64,000 nt of DNA from Alteripontixanthobacter muriae (GCF_013336795.1 NZ_JAAFZT010000020.1:84465-148464), one strand, 5' to 3'. Shown: positions 8,766 to 20,245, counted from the stretch's first letter. A program made the numbers and translations. The notes: a model not told the origin generated them from the sequence alone.

Positions 8766-10388
8766 ATGATACGCCGCTTCCATCTTGTCATCACGCCCTT
8801 TGCTCTGGTGGCCGCGCTTGCCGCGATACTGCTCGCCGCTTTCGTCGCGCTCGCCCCTGCCCGCGCCGAACCTGCCGACATCGCAGCAGCGGCGCGCGGG
8901 GTTGTCCGCGTCGTCGTGATCGGCACCGATGGTGAGGAAATCTACCCCATCAGCCACGGCACGGGGTTCGCGGTATCCCCGACCCGCATCGTCACGAACG
9001 CACATGTCGTGATGCAGGCGCGTGGGGACGAAACCCTGCGGATCGGCATCGTGCCGTCCGAAGGTGACGATGCCGAATATGCAAGTGTGATCGCCGTCAG
9101 CCCCCGCAACGATCTTGCCCTTCTGGCGATCGAAGGCGACCTTCGCCTGCCGCCTCTCAGCATCGCCGGCGGCGGCATCAGCGACAGCGGCGAGGTTTCG
9201 GCGGTCGGCTACCCGATGAATGTCGACCGGGCGCAGGGGCTGGGAAATGGCGACATCTTCAAATCGCAGCCGCCGGTGAAGAGCCGCGGCTTCCTGTCCG
9301 GCAGTCGGCCATCGCGGCAGTTCGACACGATCCTGCACACAGCGCCCATCGCGCGCGGAAATTCGGGCGGCCCGCTGCTCGATCAATGCGGCAGGGTGCT
9401 CGGCGTCAACAGCTTCGGTGCCGATTCGGACGGGTCGGATGCGGAGTTCTATTTCGCCGTTTCGGACCGCGAATTGCTGCCTTTCCTGCGCGAGAACGGC
9501 GTGCAGCCCGTGATCAACGCCATGCCATGCCGCAGTCTCGCCGAACTGGACGCAGCGGAACAGGAGCGCCGCGATGCCGAGCAGCGCGCCGCGCGCCTGC
9601 AACTGTCGAACGAGGCCGCAGCCCAGCGCGACCGCCGCCAGCGCGCGCAACTCGAAGCTGAAATGGAGGTGGCGCAGGAGAGGGAGAACGCAATGGCGCT
9701 GGCGGCCCTGCTGATAATCGCCGCTCTCCTCGCCGCGGGGCTGGCCTGGCGCGCCAACCAGCGCAGGCTGGATGAAGACGCGGATGAGGAGGAGCTCGAC
9801 CACGGCAATCGCGATCGCAACGTCATGCTGGCATTCGGCGCCTTTGCCGTTCTGGCAGCGGCTACTTCCGTCGGCGTATGGCTTTCTCGTCCCGGTCTTG
9901 CCGAGATCGACCGCAGGGTTGCCGCCGCCGTGGCCGAAACGCAAAGCGGTGGTGAAGAAGAGCCCCGGGCAGCGACTCCCGCCGCCGAAAACCTGATCTG
10001 CACGCTCGACCCGACCCGCAGCAGGGTGACCGGCCCCGCGAATGAGGAGATAGCATTCTCCTGGGACCCGCAAGGATGCGTGAACGGGAGGACGCAATAC
10101 GGCTTTGCGGGCGGCATATGGTCGCGCCTGTTCGTGCCGAATGAAGAAGCCGCCGTGTCGGTGAACAGCTTCGATCCGGCGAGCCAGACCTACCGCATGG
10201 AGCGCTACCTGCTGCCCCGCGCAGGAATGGAAGCGGCCCGGTCCGCCCGAGCCGCCTATTCCGCGCCGACCTGCGGCAGCGACGAACCGGCGACCCTGCT
10301 GGGTGAACGCCAGTCCGCCGTCACCGCCCTCCTGCCCGATGCACCGAACGAACGTTTGGTCTATGACTGCCGGACCGAGGGAGGTTAG
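8766..10388 (+). CDS. Membrane-linked trypsin-like serine protease with coiled coil
   Basis: 540 residues with an N-terminal hydrophobic signal or anchor (residues about 8-34). A trypsin-like protease domain follows, with a full catalytic triad: His80 in TNAHVV, Asp116 in RNDLALL and Ser200 in ARGNSGGPL. There is no recognisable PDZ domain. Instead residues about 245-305 form an Ala/Gln/Arg/Glu-rich coiled coil, followed by two hydrophobic segments (about 310-328 and 350-370) joined by a charged loop, then a C-terminal domain of about 150 residues containing several cysteines. This differs from the DegP/HtrA layout. The role is probably periplasmic proteolysis or stress sensing. It precedes the ATP synthase operon by 140 bp, but no functional link is evident. 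Confidence 0.75.
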   Translation: MIRRFHLVITPFALVAALAAILLAAFVALAPARAEPADIAAAARGVVRVVVIGTDGEEIYPISHGTGFAVSPTRIVTNAHVVMQARGDETLRIGIVPSEGDDAEYASVIAVSPRNDLALLAIEGDLRLPPLSIAGGGISDSGEVSAVGYPMNVDRAQGLGNGDIFKSQPPVKSRGFLSGSRPSRQFDTILHTAPIARGNSGGPLLDQCGRVLGVNSFGADSDGSDAEFYFAVSDRELLPFLRENGVQPVINAMPCRSLAELDAAEQERRDAEQRAARLQLSNEAAAQRDRRQRAQLEAEMEVAQERENAMALAALLIIAALLAAGLAWRANQRRLDEDADEEELDHGNRDRNVMLAFGAFAVLAAATSVGVWLSRPGLAEIDRRVAAAVAETQSGGEEEPRAATPAAENLICTLDPTRSRVTGPANEEIAFSWDPQGCVNGRTQYGFAGGIWSRLFVPNEEAAVSVNSFDPASQTYRMERYLLPRAGMEAARSARAAYSAPTCGSDEPATLLGERQSAVTALLPDAPNERLVYDCRTEGG

Positions 10389-10530
10389 CGCAAAGGTTCT
10401 TTCCACTCCCCTTGCAACTTGCATCCGTGGCAGCCCGGTGCTAGGCGCGCGCCATCGATTGCCCGGACGACCTCGTCGTCGCTGCGGTGATACGCCATCG
10501 TTCCAACCGGACCCGAGAGGACAGAGACGC

Positions 10531-11085
10531 GTGGAGATTTCCGCCGGTATTCAGGCTAGCCTGGCAGGCCGCTATGCCGTGGCATTGTTCGATCTCGCAT
10601 CCGAGAACGGCACCGTCACGCAGGTCGAGAACGACCTTGAGAAGCTGGACGCCGCGATCCGCGAATCGGCCGATTTGCGGTCGCTGATCCACAATCCGCA
10701 GGTCTCGCGCAAGGCTGCCGAAGGGGCGCTGCACGGTGTTGCCGACCTGCTCCTGATCGGCCCGCTCACCCGCAATTTCCTCGGCGTGCTGGCGCAGAAC
10801 CGCCGCCTGTCCGATCTGCCGGCCATGATTCGCGCCTTCTCAGCCATTGCCGCCGCCCAGCGCGGCGAGATCACGGCCAAGGTGTCCAGCGCCCATGCGC
10901 TGTCCGAAGCGCAGCTTGCCGCCCTGCGCGCCAAGTTGACCGCCCGCGAGGGCCGGACCGTGAAGCTTTCCCACGAGGTCGACCCCGAACTGCTCGGCGG
11001 CCTTGTCGTTACCATCGGATCGCGCCGTATCGACGGATCGATCCGCACCCGTCTCAACTCCCTAGCTCAAGCCATGAAAGGCTAA
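10531..11085 (+). CDS. atpH: F1F0 ATP synthase subunit delta
   Basis: 184 residues starting at GTG 10531, with a GAGAGG ribosome site about 12 bases upstream; the frame is open earlier but only the part from residue V-E-I-S-A-G matches the family. Delta links the F1 head to the peripheral stalk. The typical N-terminal helical phrase [11 protein letters not shown] and the C-terminal block [16 protein letters not shown] are clear. It is the first gene of atpHAGDC, the alphaproteobacterial F1 operon; the F0 genes lie elsewhere on the chromosome. Only 2 bp separate it from atpA. Confidence 0.95.
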   Translation: MEISAGIQASLAGRYAVALFDLASENGTVTQVENDLEKLDAAIRESADLRSLIHNPQVSRKAAEGALHGVADLLLIGPLTRNFLGVLAQNRRLSDLPAMIRAFSAIAAAQRGEITAKVSSAHALSEAQLAALRAKLTAREGRTVKLSHEVDPELLGGLVVTIGSRRIDGSIRTRLNSLAQAMKG

Positions 11086-11087
11086 TC

Positions 11088-12617
11088 ATGGAAATCCGCG
11101 CCGCAGAAATCTCGAAGGTCATCAAGGACCAGATCGCCAATTTCGGCACCGAGGCCGAAGTCAGCGAAGTCGGTTCTGTCCTGTCCGTCGGTGACGGTAT
11201 CGCCCGCATTCACGGCCTAGACAACATCCAGGCCGGTGAAATGGTCGAGTTCCCGGGCGGGATCCAGGGCATGGCCCTGAACCTCGAATCCGACAATGTC
11301 GGCGTCGTGATCTTCGGGTCCGACAGCGGCATCAAGGAAGGCGACATCGTCAAGCGCACCGGCACCATCGTCGACGTCCCCGTCGGCAAGGGCCTGCTCG
11401 GCCGCGTGGTCGACGCGCTCGGCAATCCGATCGACGGCAAGGGCCCGATCGTCGCTGAAAAGCGCAGCCGCGTCGAAGTGAAGGCACCGGGCATCATCCC
11501 GCGCCAGTCGGTGAACGAGCCCGTGCAGACCGGCCTCAAGGCCATTGACGCCCTGGTCCCTGTCGGCCGTGGTCAGCGCGAACTGATCATCGGTGACCGC
11601 CAGACCGGCAAGTCCGCCGTGGCCATCGACACCTTCATCAACCAGAAGCACGGTCACACCACCGACGACGAAGGCAGGAAGCTTTACTGCATATATGTCG
11701 CCGTAGGTCAGAAGCGTTCGACCGTCGCCCAGATCGTCAAGAGCCTGGAAGAAAACGGCGCGATGGAATATTCCATCGTCGTCGCCGCGACCGCTTCCGA
11801 GCCTGCGCCGCTTCAGTACCTCGCGCCCTACACCGGCTGCGCGATGGGTGAATTCTTCCGCGATAACGGCATGCATGCCGTTATCGTCTATGACGATCTT
11901 TCCAAGCAGGCCGTGGCCTATCGCCAGATGTCGTTGCTGCTGCGTCGTCCCCCGGGCCGCGAAGCCTATCCCGGCGACGTCTTCTACCTCCACAGCCGCC
12001 TTCTGGAGCGCGCGGCGAAGATGAACGACACGCATGGCGGCGGATCGCTGACCGCGCTGCCGATCATCGAAACGCAGGCCGGCGACGTGTCGGCCTATAT
12101 CCCGACCAATGTGATTTCGATCACCGATGGCCAGATCTTCCTTGAAACCGACCTGTTCTATCAGGGCATCCGTCCGGCCATCAACGTCGGCCTGTCGGTC
12201 AGCCGTGTTGGCGGTGCCGCTCAGACCAAGGCGATGAAAAAGGTGTCCGGCTCGATCAAGCTGGAGCTGGCGCAATATCGTGAAATGGCGGCCTTCGCCC
12301 AGTTCGGATCCGATCTCGACGCATCGACGCAGAAATTGCTGAACCGCGGCGCGCGTCTGACCGAATTGCTGAAGCAGGCGCAATTCTCGCCCATGCCGTT
12401 CCAGGAACAGACCGTGTCGATCTTCGCCGGCACCAACGGCTATCTCGACAAAGTGCCGGTGGACCGCGTTACGGATTACGAAACCGCCATGCTGGGCTAC
12501 ATGCGCAGCGAACATGCCGATATCCTGACCGACATTCGCGAAAGCAAGAATTTCGACGACGATATCAAGGCGCGCACGGTGAAGGCGCTCGACACTTTCG
12601 CCAAGCAGTTCGCCTGA
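11088..12617 (+). CDS. atpA: F1F0 ATP synthase subunit alpha
   Basis: 509 residues, the normal alpha length. The noncatalytic nucleotide site is visible as the P-loop GDRQTGKS starting at Gly169, and the family signature [13 protein letters not shown] is present with the arginine that reaches the catalytic site of beta. Together with beta it forms the hexamer that makes ATP from the proton gradient on the inner face of the cytoplasmic membrane. Second gene of the operon, tightly spaced to atpH and 31 bp before atpG. Confidence 0.99.
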   Translation: MEIRAAEISKVIKDQIANFGTEAEVSEVGSVLSVGDGIARIHGLDNIQAGEMVEFPGGIQGMALNLESDNVGVVIFGSDSGIKEGDIVKRTGTIVDVPVGKGLLGRVVDALGNPIDGKGPIVAEKRSRVEVKAPGIIPRQSVNEPVQTGLKAIDALVPVGRGQRELIIGDRQTGKSAVAIDTFINQKHGHTTDDEGRKLYCIYVAVGQKRSTVAQIVKSLEENGAMEYSIVVAATASEPAPLQYLAPYTGCAMGEFFRDNGMHAVIVYDDLSKQAVAYRQMSLLLRRPPGREAYPGDVFYLHSRLLERAAKMNDTHGGGSLTALPIIETQAGDVSAYIPTNVISITDGQIFLETDLFYQGIRPAINVGLSVSRVGGAAQTKAMKKVSGSIKLELAQYREMAAFAQFGSDLDASTQKLLNRGARLTELLKQAQFSPMPFQEQTVSIFAGTNGYLDKVPVDRVTDYETAMLGYMRSEHADILTDIRESKNFDDDIKARTVKALDTFAKQFA

Positions 12618-12648
12618 TCACGCAAACCGATAAGCACTGGGAGCCGAC

Positions 12649-13527
12649 ATGGCCTCGCTGAAGGAACTCAAAGGGCGGATCAACTCGGTCAAATCGACCC
12701 AGAAGATCACCAAGGCCAAGCAGATGGTCGCCGCCGCAAAGCTGCGCAAGGCGCAGGCGGCGGCGGAAGCTGCGCGCCCCTATGCCTCGCGTCTCGCCAA
12801 GGTGATGGCCAGCCTGTGGTCCAAGGTTTCGGGCGACAGTGCACCGCTGCTGCTGTCGGGCACGGGCGAGGACCGGCGGCACCTGATGGTCGTCGCCAAT
12901 AGCGACAAGGGCCTCGCCGGCGCGTTCAACTCCAACATCGTCCGCGCTGCCCTCTCCCACGCCCGCCGGCTGGAATCCGAAGGCAAGTCGGTCGAATTCT
13001 ACCTGATCGGCAAGAAGGGCCGCGCACCCATCAAGCGCGCCTTCCCCGGACAGGTGAAGAACGAATTCGACACCACCGAGGTGCGTGAGCCCGGCTATGG
13101 CGAAGCGGAACGGATCGCTTCCGAGCTGATCGACATGTTCAACGCCGGCAAGTTCGACGTGGCGCATCTCTACTTCTCGACTTTCAAGAGTGCGCTGACG
13201 CAGGAGCCGACCGGCCAGCAGATTATCCCTGTGCCCACGCCGGAACTCGACCCTTCGGTCCGCGACTCGGGTGCGGTGGTCGATTACGAACCTGATGAAG
13301 AGGCGATCCTCGAGGAACTGCTGCCCCGGTACCTGAAGACGCAGATCTTCGGCGCGTTGCTGGAAAACAACGCGTCGGAACAGGGCGCATCGATGACCGC
13401 GATGGACAACGCCACGCGCAATGCCGGCGACCTGATCGACGATCTGACCATCCAGTACAACCGCAGCCGCCAGGCCGCGATCACGACCGAACTGATTGAA
13501 ATCATCGCTGGCGCGGAAGCGTTGTAG
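12649..13527 (+). CDS. atpG: F1F0 ATP synthase subunit gamma
   Basis: 292 residues. Gamma is the central rotor shaft that couples c-ring rotation to the alpha-beta hexamer. The N-terminal helix ([20 protein letters not shown]) and the C-terminal signature near residue 265-290 ([20 protein letters not shown]) are the conserved coiled-coil halves. It lies between atpA and atpD as expected. A ribosome site (GGGAG) precedes ATG 12649. Confidence 0.98.
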   Translation: MASLKELKGRINSVKSTQKITKAKQMVAAAKLRKAQAAAEAARPYASRLAKVMASLWSKVSGDSAPLLLSGTGEDRRHLMVVANSDKGLAGAFNSNIVRAALSHARRLESEGKSVEFYLIGKKGRAPIKRAFPGQVKNEFDTTEVREPGYGEAERIASELIDMFNAGKFDVAHLYFSTFKSALTQEPTGQQIIPVPTPELDPSVRDSGAVVDYEPDEEAILEELLPRYLKTQIFGALLENNASEQGASMTAMDNATRNAGDLIDDLTIQYNRSRQAAITTELIEIIAGAEAL

Positions 13528-13533
13528 CGATAA

Positions 13534-15045
<1,512 letters not shown>

Positions 15046-15087
15046 GGCCTGAGGCCCGGATAACTGAGCGAAAGAAGCGAAAAGATC

Positions 15088-15345
15088 ATGCCCCTGCATT
15101 TCGAACTCGTCACGCCCGCCGCGCTCGTCCGGTCGGAAGATGTTCACATGGTGATCGTGCCCGGTGTCGATGGCGAGTTCGGCGTGCTGGAGGGGCATGC
15201 TCCCTTCATGTCGACGATCCGCGACGGCAATGTGCAGATCGTCAGAACCCCCGGCGCCACGCCGGAGAACATCGCTGTTCGCGGCGGTTTCGCCGAAGTC
15301 GGCGATGGCGGCCTGAACGTTCTTGCAGAGCATGTCGAAGGCTGA
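15088..15345 (+). CDS. atpC: F1F0 ATP synthase subunit epsilon (short form)
   Basis: 85 residues. The N-terminal beta-sandwich of epsilon is complete (start [14 protein letters not shown], middle [13 protein letters not shown]), but the C-terminal helical hairpin found in the roughly 135-residue epsilon of E. coli is absent. The stop is followed directly by a strong terminator, so the short form is not a frameshift visible here. Epsilon connects gamma to the c-ring; the missing hairpin is the part that inhibits ATP hydrolysis in some bacteria. Last gene of the operon. Confidence 0.93.
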   Translation: MPLHFELVTPAALVRSEDVHMVIVPGVDGEFGVLEGHAPFMSTIRDGNVQIVRTPGATPENIAVRGGFAEVGDGGLNVLAEHVEG

Positions 15346-15375
15346 GGCCCGAGCACTCTGGAAAGATTAGCGAAA

Positions 15376-15400
15376 GGGGCGGCCATGTGCCGCCCTTTTT
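15376..15400 (+). terminator. Rho-independent terminator of the atpHAGDC operon
   Basis: Perfect seven-pair stem GGGCGGC / GCCGCCC (15377-15383 with 15389-15395), loop CATGT, then five T. It begins 31 bases after the atpC stop and before the next plus-strand gene, so it should end the ATP synthase transcript. Confidence 0.9.
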
Positions 15401-15486
15401 GTTGGCAGGCGCGGCGTTCAGGCTGTTGCCTTTCATGCGCCTTCCGCCCAATCTGCGGTCAAGACAATCGTCAGGGAAGCAGATCC

Positions 15487-17637
15487 ATGAAAAGACTATC
15501 CGTCCGCGCGATGGCCACGGCCGCCGCAAGCATCGCCTTGGGAACCAGCATGACTCCTCTAGCCGCACAGACCTCCCCCGCCGCCGCGCCCGCTGGCGTG
15601 CCGGACGAAAGCGCCGATCCGTTCATCTGGCTGGAAGAGGCACGCAGTGAGCGCGCTCTGAACTGGGTTCGCGCCGAAAATACGCGGACGGAGGATGAAC
15701 TGACTGCCGACCCGCGTTTCCAAACGCTCAAGGCCGAAGCGCTGGCGATCCTCGATTCCGACGACCGCATCCCTTATGTCGGTTTCGCGCGCGACGGGAT
15801 GTATAATTTTTGGCAGGACAAGGCCAACCCCAAGGGCATCCTGCGGCGCACGACTCTGGAAAGCTACCGCACCGACGAACCCGAATGGGAAACGGTGCTC
15901 GACGTCGATGCGCGGGCCGCTGCCGAGGGGCGCGAATGGGTTTATGGCGGCATGACCTGCCTGCCGCCGGAAGGGCGTCATTGCATGGTTGCGCTGTCCG
16001 ACGGCGGCAAGGACGCGACCGTCATGCGCGAATTCGACCGCGTGACGAAAAGCTTTGTCGAAGGCGGCTTCACCCTGCCCGAAAGCCAGGGCGGCATCAC
16101 CTGGATCGACCAGGACACGCTGCTGGTCGGGCGCGATTTCGGCGAAGGCACGCTGACGGAAAGCCTCTATCCCTACACGACCCGCATCTGGAAGCGCGGG
16201 CAGGATATTTCGGAAGCGCAGGAAATCTTCCGGGGCGAGCCCAGCGATGTTTCCGCCGGAGTCTACCTCCTGCGCGACAAGGACGGCGTGGAACGCGCCC
16301 GCCTCGCCTATCGCGGCCTCAGCTTTCACGAGCGCGAATACCAACTCTGGAAGGACGGCGAGTGGGTCGTGCTCGACCTGCCCAAGAAGGCCGCGCCTTA
16401 CGGGCTGGTGGACGATCAGGTCCTCATTTCGACCGATGTGGACTGGACGGTCGACGGACAGACCTTTCCCGCCGATTCTCTCATCTCCGTCAATCTGGAC
16501 GAGTGGAAAGCCGACCCCAACAACGCGGCGCGTACGCTTGTCTGGGCACCGGGTGACCGCCAGACCAAGCAGGGCGCGGCGATCACGTCGGACGGACTCT
16601 ATGTCGGGCTGCTCGACAATGTGCGCGGCAAGGTCGTGCGCTTCAATCGCGCGAACGGCGCATGGCAGCAGCAGGAACTCGACCTGCCGGAAAATGCGAC
16701 CATCGGCATTGGATCATCGGACGATCTGACCGACACGCTGATGCTGAATGTGACCGATTTCCTCTCACCCACCCGCCTTTTCCTCTACGATGGCGAGACG
16801 CAGAACCTCGAGGCTCTGAAGTCCTCGCCAGTCCTGTTCGACGCTGCCGGTGCGACGGTGGAACAGCATGAGGCGATCAGCGCTGATGGCACCGCCATTC
16901 CCTATTTCATCGTCAAGCCGGCCGGCATGGCGGAAAGCGGCAATACGCCCACCCTGCTGACCGGTTACGGCGGTTTCCAGGTGCCGCGCCTGCCGGGCTA
17001 TCTCGGCACGACGGGCAAATTGTGGCTCGAGCGCGGGGGTGCCTATGTCCTCGCCAATTTGCGTGGTGGCGGCGAGTTCGGGCCCGGCTGGCACCAGACC
17101 GCCATCCGCGAGAACAAGCAGCGCACATGGGACGATTTCATCGCCGTGGCAGAAGATCTGGTGGAGCGCGGCTTTACCACTCCCGACAATCTTGGCATTC
17201 AGGGCGGCAGCCAGGGCGGCCTTCTGGTCGGCACTGCCTTCACCCAGCGACCCGACCTGTTCGATGCCGCCATCGTACAGATCCCGCTGTTCGACATGCT
17301 GCGCTATCACGAGATCGGGCGTGGCGCATCGTGGATCGGCGAATATGGCGACCCGCGCATCGCCGAACAAAGGGCATGGATCGAACCCTATTCGCCCTAT
17401 CAGAAACTGAATGAAGACAAGGACTTCCCCAAGCCCTTCTACATCACCAGCACCGCCGACGACCGCACGCACCCTGCTCATGGCCGCAAGGCCGCAGCCA
17501 GGATGAAGGCGAATGCCGACGATTATCTCTATTACGAGGACATGGTCGGCGGACATTCCGGCGGCGTGGACAATGAACAGCGCGCCAAGCTGCTGGCGCT
17601 GCAGAACGTCTATCTTCTGCGGCAACTTGCCGACTGA
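15487..17637 (+). CDS. Prolyl oligopeptidase family (S9) serine peptidase, secreted
   Basis: 716 residues from ATG 15487. An N-terminal signal peptide ends near the Ala-Gln at residues 28-29 (TPLAAQ), so the enzyme is periplasmic. A seven-bladed propeller region is followed by an alpha/beta hydrolase domain with the nucleophile Ser575 in GGSQGG, the acidic residue in TADDRTHPAH and the histidine in VGGHSGG. S9 enzymes cleave short peptides, usually after proline. It has its own position after the ATP synthase terminator and appears monocistronic. The unusually conserved LANLRGGGEFG block supports the S9A group. Confidence 0.9.
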   Translation: MKRLSVRAMATAAASIALGTSMTPLAAQTSPAAAPAGVPDESADPFIWLEEARSERALNWVRAENTRTEDELTADPRFQTLKAEALAILDSDDRIPYVGFARDGMYNFWQDKANPKGILRRTTLESYRTDEPEWETVLDVDARAAAEGREWVYGGMTCLPPEGRHCMVALSDGGKDATVMREFDRVTKSFVEGGFTLPESQGGITWIDQDTLLVGRDFGEGTLTESLYPYTTRIWKRGQDISEAQEIFRGEPSDVSAGVYLLRDKDGVERARLAYRGLSFHEREYQLWKDGEWVVLDLPKKAAPYGLVDDQVLISTDVDWTVDGQTFPADSLISVNLDEWKADPNNAARTLVWAPGDRQTKQGAAITSDGLYVGLLDNVRGKVVRFNRANGAWQQQELDLPENATIGIGSSDDLTDTLMLNVTDFLSPTRLFLYDGETQNLEALKSSPVLFDAAGATVEQHEAISADGTAIPYFIVKPAGMAESGNTPTLLTGYGGFQVPRLPGYLGTTGKLWLERGGAYVLANLRGGGEFGPGWHQTAIRENKQRTWDDFIAVAEDLVERGFTTPDNLGIQGGSQGGLLVGTAFTQRPDLFDAAIVQIPLFDMLRYHEIGRGASWIGEYGDPRIAEQRAWIEPYSPYQKLNEDKDFPKPFYITSTADDRTHPAHGRKAAARMKANADDYLYYEDMVGGHSGGVDNEQRAKLLALQNVYLLRQLAD

Positions 17638-17662
17638 ACTAACCAGAACCGCAAGAAACGAC

Positions 17663-17694
17663 CGGCTGCCCGTGCTTTCGTACGGGTAGCCGGG
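17663..17694. other. Long stem-loop downstream of the S9 peptidase gene
   Basis: A twelve-pair stem with one G-T pair (CCGGCTGCCCGT with ACGGGTAGCCGG) and an eight-base loop. There is no T tract on either strand, so it is not a standard intrinsic terminator; it may protect the 3' end of the peptidase mRNA. The rest of the interval 17638-17868 shows no gene. Confidence 0.45.
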
Positions 17695-17868
17695 AGGACA
17701 GGCGGCCTTTCGGAAGATTCTGGCTACTAAGCGCCCTGATTACGGGAAGAACCGGGCGATGCCGCGGGCCTGAGGCCGATACATGCGGACCGAAAGGTCA
17801 CGGCATTGCATGATGCCGAGCAGAATCATTGTCTACCATCAAATTTGCCAGGTTGGCGACACCGGCGC

Positions 17869-18267
17869 TTACCGCACGATGACCGTGCCGATCATCCCCT
17901 TCTTCTCATGCGGAAGGCAGACGTAGCGATAGGTGCCCGGAACAGTGAAAGTGTAGGACCAGACCTCGCCAGCCCCGATGCTGCCCGAATGGAAGCTTTC
18001 CGCACCGGCGGGCAACTGCACATTTTCAGCGTTGGCCGCCATCCTCTTGTCGGCTGTCACGGTATGCGCGATCGGCGATGTGTTGCGCCATTGGACCGTC
18101 TGGCCGCTCTGGATAGCCACGGCCTCAGGGTCGAAGTTCACCATTCCCATGGTGACGGTCGCATCCACTTGCGGGGGCGGCGGTTCGGTATGCGCCGGGC
18201 CGCTTAGCCCACAAGCGGCGAGGCTGAAGGCACCCGCTGCGATCAATGCCGTTCGCGTCAAGAGCAT
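17869..18267 (-). CDS. Cupredoxin domain lipoprotein (plastocyanin/amicyanin-like)
   Basis: 132 residues from ATG 18267, chosen because GGAG lies seven bases upstream; an ATG at 18294 is in frame but has no ribosome site. A signal peptide ends in the lipobox LAACG, so the protein is probably an anchored periplasmic lipoprotein. The type 1 copper site is recognisable: His in PIAHTV and the C-x2-H-x4-M motif in CLPHEKKGM. Such proteins carry single electrons between respiratory or other redox partners. No partner is encoded nearby. Confidence 0.88.
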   Translation of the reverse strand: MLLTRTALIAAGAFSLAACGLSGPAHTEPPPPQVDATVTMGMVNFDPEAVAIQSGQTVQWRNTSPIAHTVTADKRMAANAENVQLPAGAESFHSGSIGAGEVWSYTFTVPGTYRYVCLPHEKKGMIGTVIVR

Positions 18268-18343
18268 CGTCTTTCTCCAGGTCAGTCGCGACATGAAGAC
18301 TACGCGGGCCGCAGGTGCCTGTTCCCGCTCTAGCGGCGGTCGG

Positions 18344-19339
18344 CTAGCCCAGCACGGCCTTGATCGCCGGACCGTAGGGTGACCCGCCCAGCCAGCCGAT
18401 CTGCGTTTCCGCCGTGACGCGGTTGATTTCCGTCTGCGGGATGTTGCCGCCGCTGACCGGCTGGCGCAGCGGGCGGGTGCCCGGGGCCATGGCGATCAAT
18501 TGTTCGATCACGCGCGGCACATCCATCGGATCGGCGGAGCGGCCCGATCCGTCTTCCTCGCCCATATTCGCGACGATCTGCGGATAGCCTGTGAGATGCT
18601 CTTCCTCAGCCCGCGCCTTCAGGGCGCCGGTGTAGATATTGCGATTGACCCATACCTCGGTCGGATAGCCGCCGGGCTCGACGATGGAGACGTCGATGTT
18701 GTGCGGCACAAGTTCGTAGGCAAGCTGTTCGCTCATCGCTTCAAGCGCGAATTTGGTGCCGGAATAATGCCCGCCATGGGGCACGATCACCCGGCCAAGC
18801 TGCGAACTGATCTGGATGATCTGGCCGCTGCCGCGCTGCCGCATTCCGGGCAGCACGGCGCGGGCCAAGCGGTGCGGGCCGAAGACGTTGGTGTCGAAGA
18901 TCAGCTTCGTCGCCTCCATGTCCTGCACCTCGGACGGTCCGGTGATGCCGATCCCGGCATTGTTCACCAGCACGTCCAGCGGCCCGCCATTGATCCGTTC
19001 GGCCTCGGCAACGCCGCGTGCGACCTGCTCGTCCGACAGCACGTCGATCTCGATGATGTGGATGTCCAGCTTTTCGGCGCGGGCGAGTTCGGCCAGTTCC
19101 GCCGCTTCGGGACGCGGCAGGTTGCGCATGGTCGCGAACACCTTCGCCCCGCGCCGCGCGTAATGTTCCGCGCCCAGCCTGCCGAAGCCCGAAGACGTGC
19201 CGGTGATCAGGATCGACTTGCCCGACAGATCGCGCGGCGGCGCACTTGCTGGCCCCACCTGCGCCAGTGAAGCAGTGGCGGCGAAGACACTCACCGCAGC
19301 GGTTCCGGCGAGCAGATGGCGGCGCGAGAGATCGGGCAT
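18344..19339 (-). CDS. SDR family oxidoreductase, Tat-type signal
   Basis: 331 residues from ATG 19339, preceded by GGAGAAGGA. The N-terminus (LSRRHLLAGTAAV) is a likely twin-arginine signal, which suggests the cofactor-bound enzyme is exported folded to the periplasm, uncommon for this family. The Rossmann fold shows ITGTSSGFG, and the catalytic pair is Tyr-x3-Lys in YSGTKFAL, with Ser in QISSQLG. It is a classical short-chain dehydrogenase of unknown substrate. It stands alone on the minus strand between the cupredoxin gene and the DUF4126 gene. Confidence 0.87.
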   Translation of the reverse strand: MPDLSRRHLLAGTAAVSVFAATASLAQVGPASAPPRDLSGKSILITGTSSGFGRLGAEHYARRGAKVFATMRNLPRPEAAELAELARAEKLDIHIIEIDVLSDEQVARGVAEAERINGGPLDVLVNNAGIGITGPSEVQDMEATKLIFDTNVFGPHRLARAVLPGMRQRGSGQIIQISSQLGRVIVPHGGHYSGTKFALEAMSEQLAYELVPHNIDVSIVEPGGYPTEVWVNRNIYTGALKARAEEEHLTGYPQIVANMGEEDGSGRSADPMDVPRVIEQLIAMAPGTRPLRQPVSGGNIPQTEINRVTAETQIGWLGGSPYGPAIKAVLG

Positions 19340-19485
19340 GTCGGTTTCCTTCTCCGGTATGGGTCGCGCCCGCATGTAGCAGATAATCGCTCCAATCATC
19401 ACCCTGAGATGACACCGTTTCTTTCTGGCCACTGGATCGAAACCCGCCATCCGGTCGTTGGCAGCTGAAAAGGAAAGGATTTTCA

Positions 19486-19944
19486 ATGCTGCGTTCCCTT
19501 CTCATGGGCCTGGTCGCGGGGCAGCGATCGATGTCGCCGCTGGCAGCGCTCGCGGGTGCCGCGCGCCAGGGCACCCTGCCCTACGACAATGCCGAGGCGC
19601 GGCAGCTGGAACATCCCATGATTGCCGCCGGCGGCGTTGCCATGGCCGCTGCCGAGATGGCGGGCGACAAGATGGAGAGCGCGCCCGACCGTACCGTTTT
19701 CCTGGGCCTGCTCGCACGGACCATCACCAGCGGTTTCGCGGGTGCGACGCTCGCGCCGCCGAACCGGCGGCTCGCGGGCGCGGCAATCGGGATCGGCGCG
19801 GCGCTGGCAGCCTCGCATGCCGGGCTTGCCGCGCGCAAATGGGCGATGGAGCGCTGGGGGCAGACCGCGACGGGCTTCGTCGAAGACGCGCTCATGATCT
19901 CGTCGGCCATGGTCATCGCCAACGCACGTCCCGCTCCCGAATGA
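19486..19944 (+). CDS. DUF4126-like small membrane protein
   Basis: 152 residues with Ala/Gly-rich hydrophobic stretches at about residues 44-62, 68-86, 95-112 and 133-147. The pattern, including the N-terminal GLVAGQRSMSPLAALA, fits DUF4126-type integral membrane proteins of unknown function. A GGAAAGG ribosome site precedes ATG 19486. Its stop TGA abuts the stop of the convergent HNH gene in the palindrome TGATCA. Confidence 0.68.
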   Translation: MLRSLLMGLVAGQRSMSPLAALAGAARQGTLPYDNAEARQLEHPMIAAGGVAMAAAEMAGDKMESAPDRTVFLGLLARTITSGFAGATLAPPNRRLAGAAIGIGAALAASHAGLAARKWAMERWGQTATGFVEDALMISSAMVIANARPAPE

Positions 19945-20238
19945 TCAGCGGGTCGGCGCGTGGAAGTCGGGCGGTTTGTCCTGCACCCATCCGACGAATT
20001 TCGCGAGCCGTTCGCTTTCCATCAGGCGCGTCCGGTCGCCGCCGATGCGGGCGAGTTCGGCATTGGTGAAATTGGCGTGGATCGCGGGGTGGCAGATCGG
20101 ATGCACCGGCACGGTGTCGCAGCCCTTCTTCGACTTGGGCACGGTATGATGCTGCTGGATGCGGACCCCGAAGGGGCGATCGCAGAGCCAGCAGGACAGC
20201 CCGCCCTGTCCTGCGGCATCGTCTTCGCACGGCATCAT
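19945..20238 (-). CDS. Small HNH endonuclease family protein
   Basis: 97 residues. A zinc-type CxxC (CWLCDRPFG) is followed by the HNH core: QHHTVPKSKKG, then HPICHPAIHANFTNAELA, giving the His-His, Cys and His ligands expected of a beta-beta-alpha metal nuclease. Stand-alone HNH proteins of this size occur widely in Alphaproteobacteria with unknown roles. It lies 8 bp after glmU on the same strand and is probably translated from that transcript. No methylase or recombinase is nearby, so a restriction or mobile function is not supported. Confidence 0.82.
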   Translation of the reverse strand: MMPCEDDAAGQGGLSCWLCDRPFGVRIQQHHTVPKSKKGCDTVPVHPICHPAIHANFTNAELARIGGDRTRLMESERLAKFVGWVQDKPPDFHAPTR

Positions 20239-20245
20239 CCGCAGA

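Noticed and set aside
10389-10530. Promoter of the atp operon
   Set aside because: TTGCAA and TTGCAT are present but no -10 box with good match at 16-18 bases; left unannotated.
11217-12515. 432-residue minus ORF inside atpA
   Set aside because: Antisense shadow of a clearly real gene.
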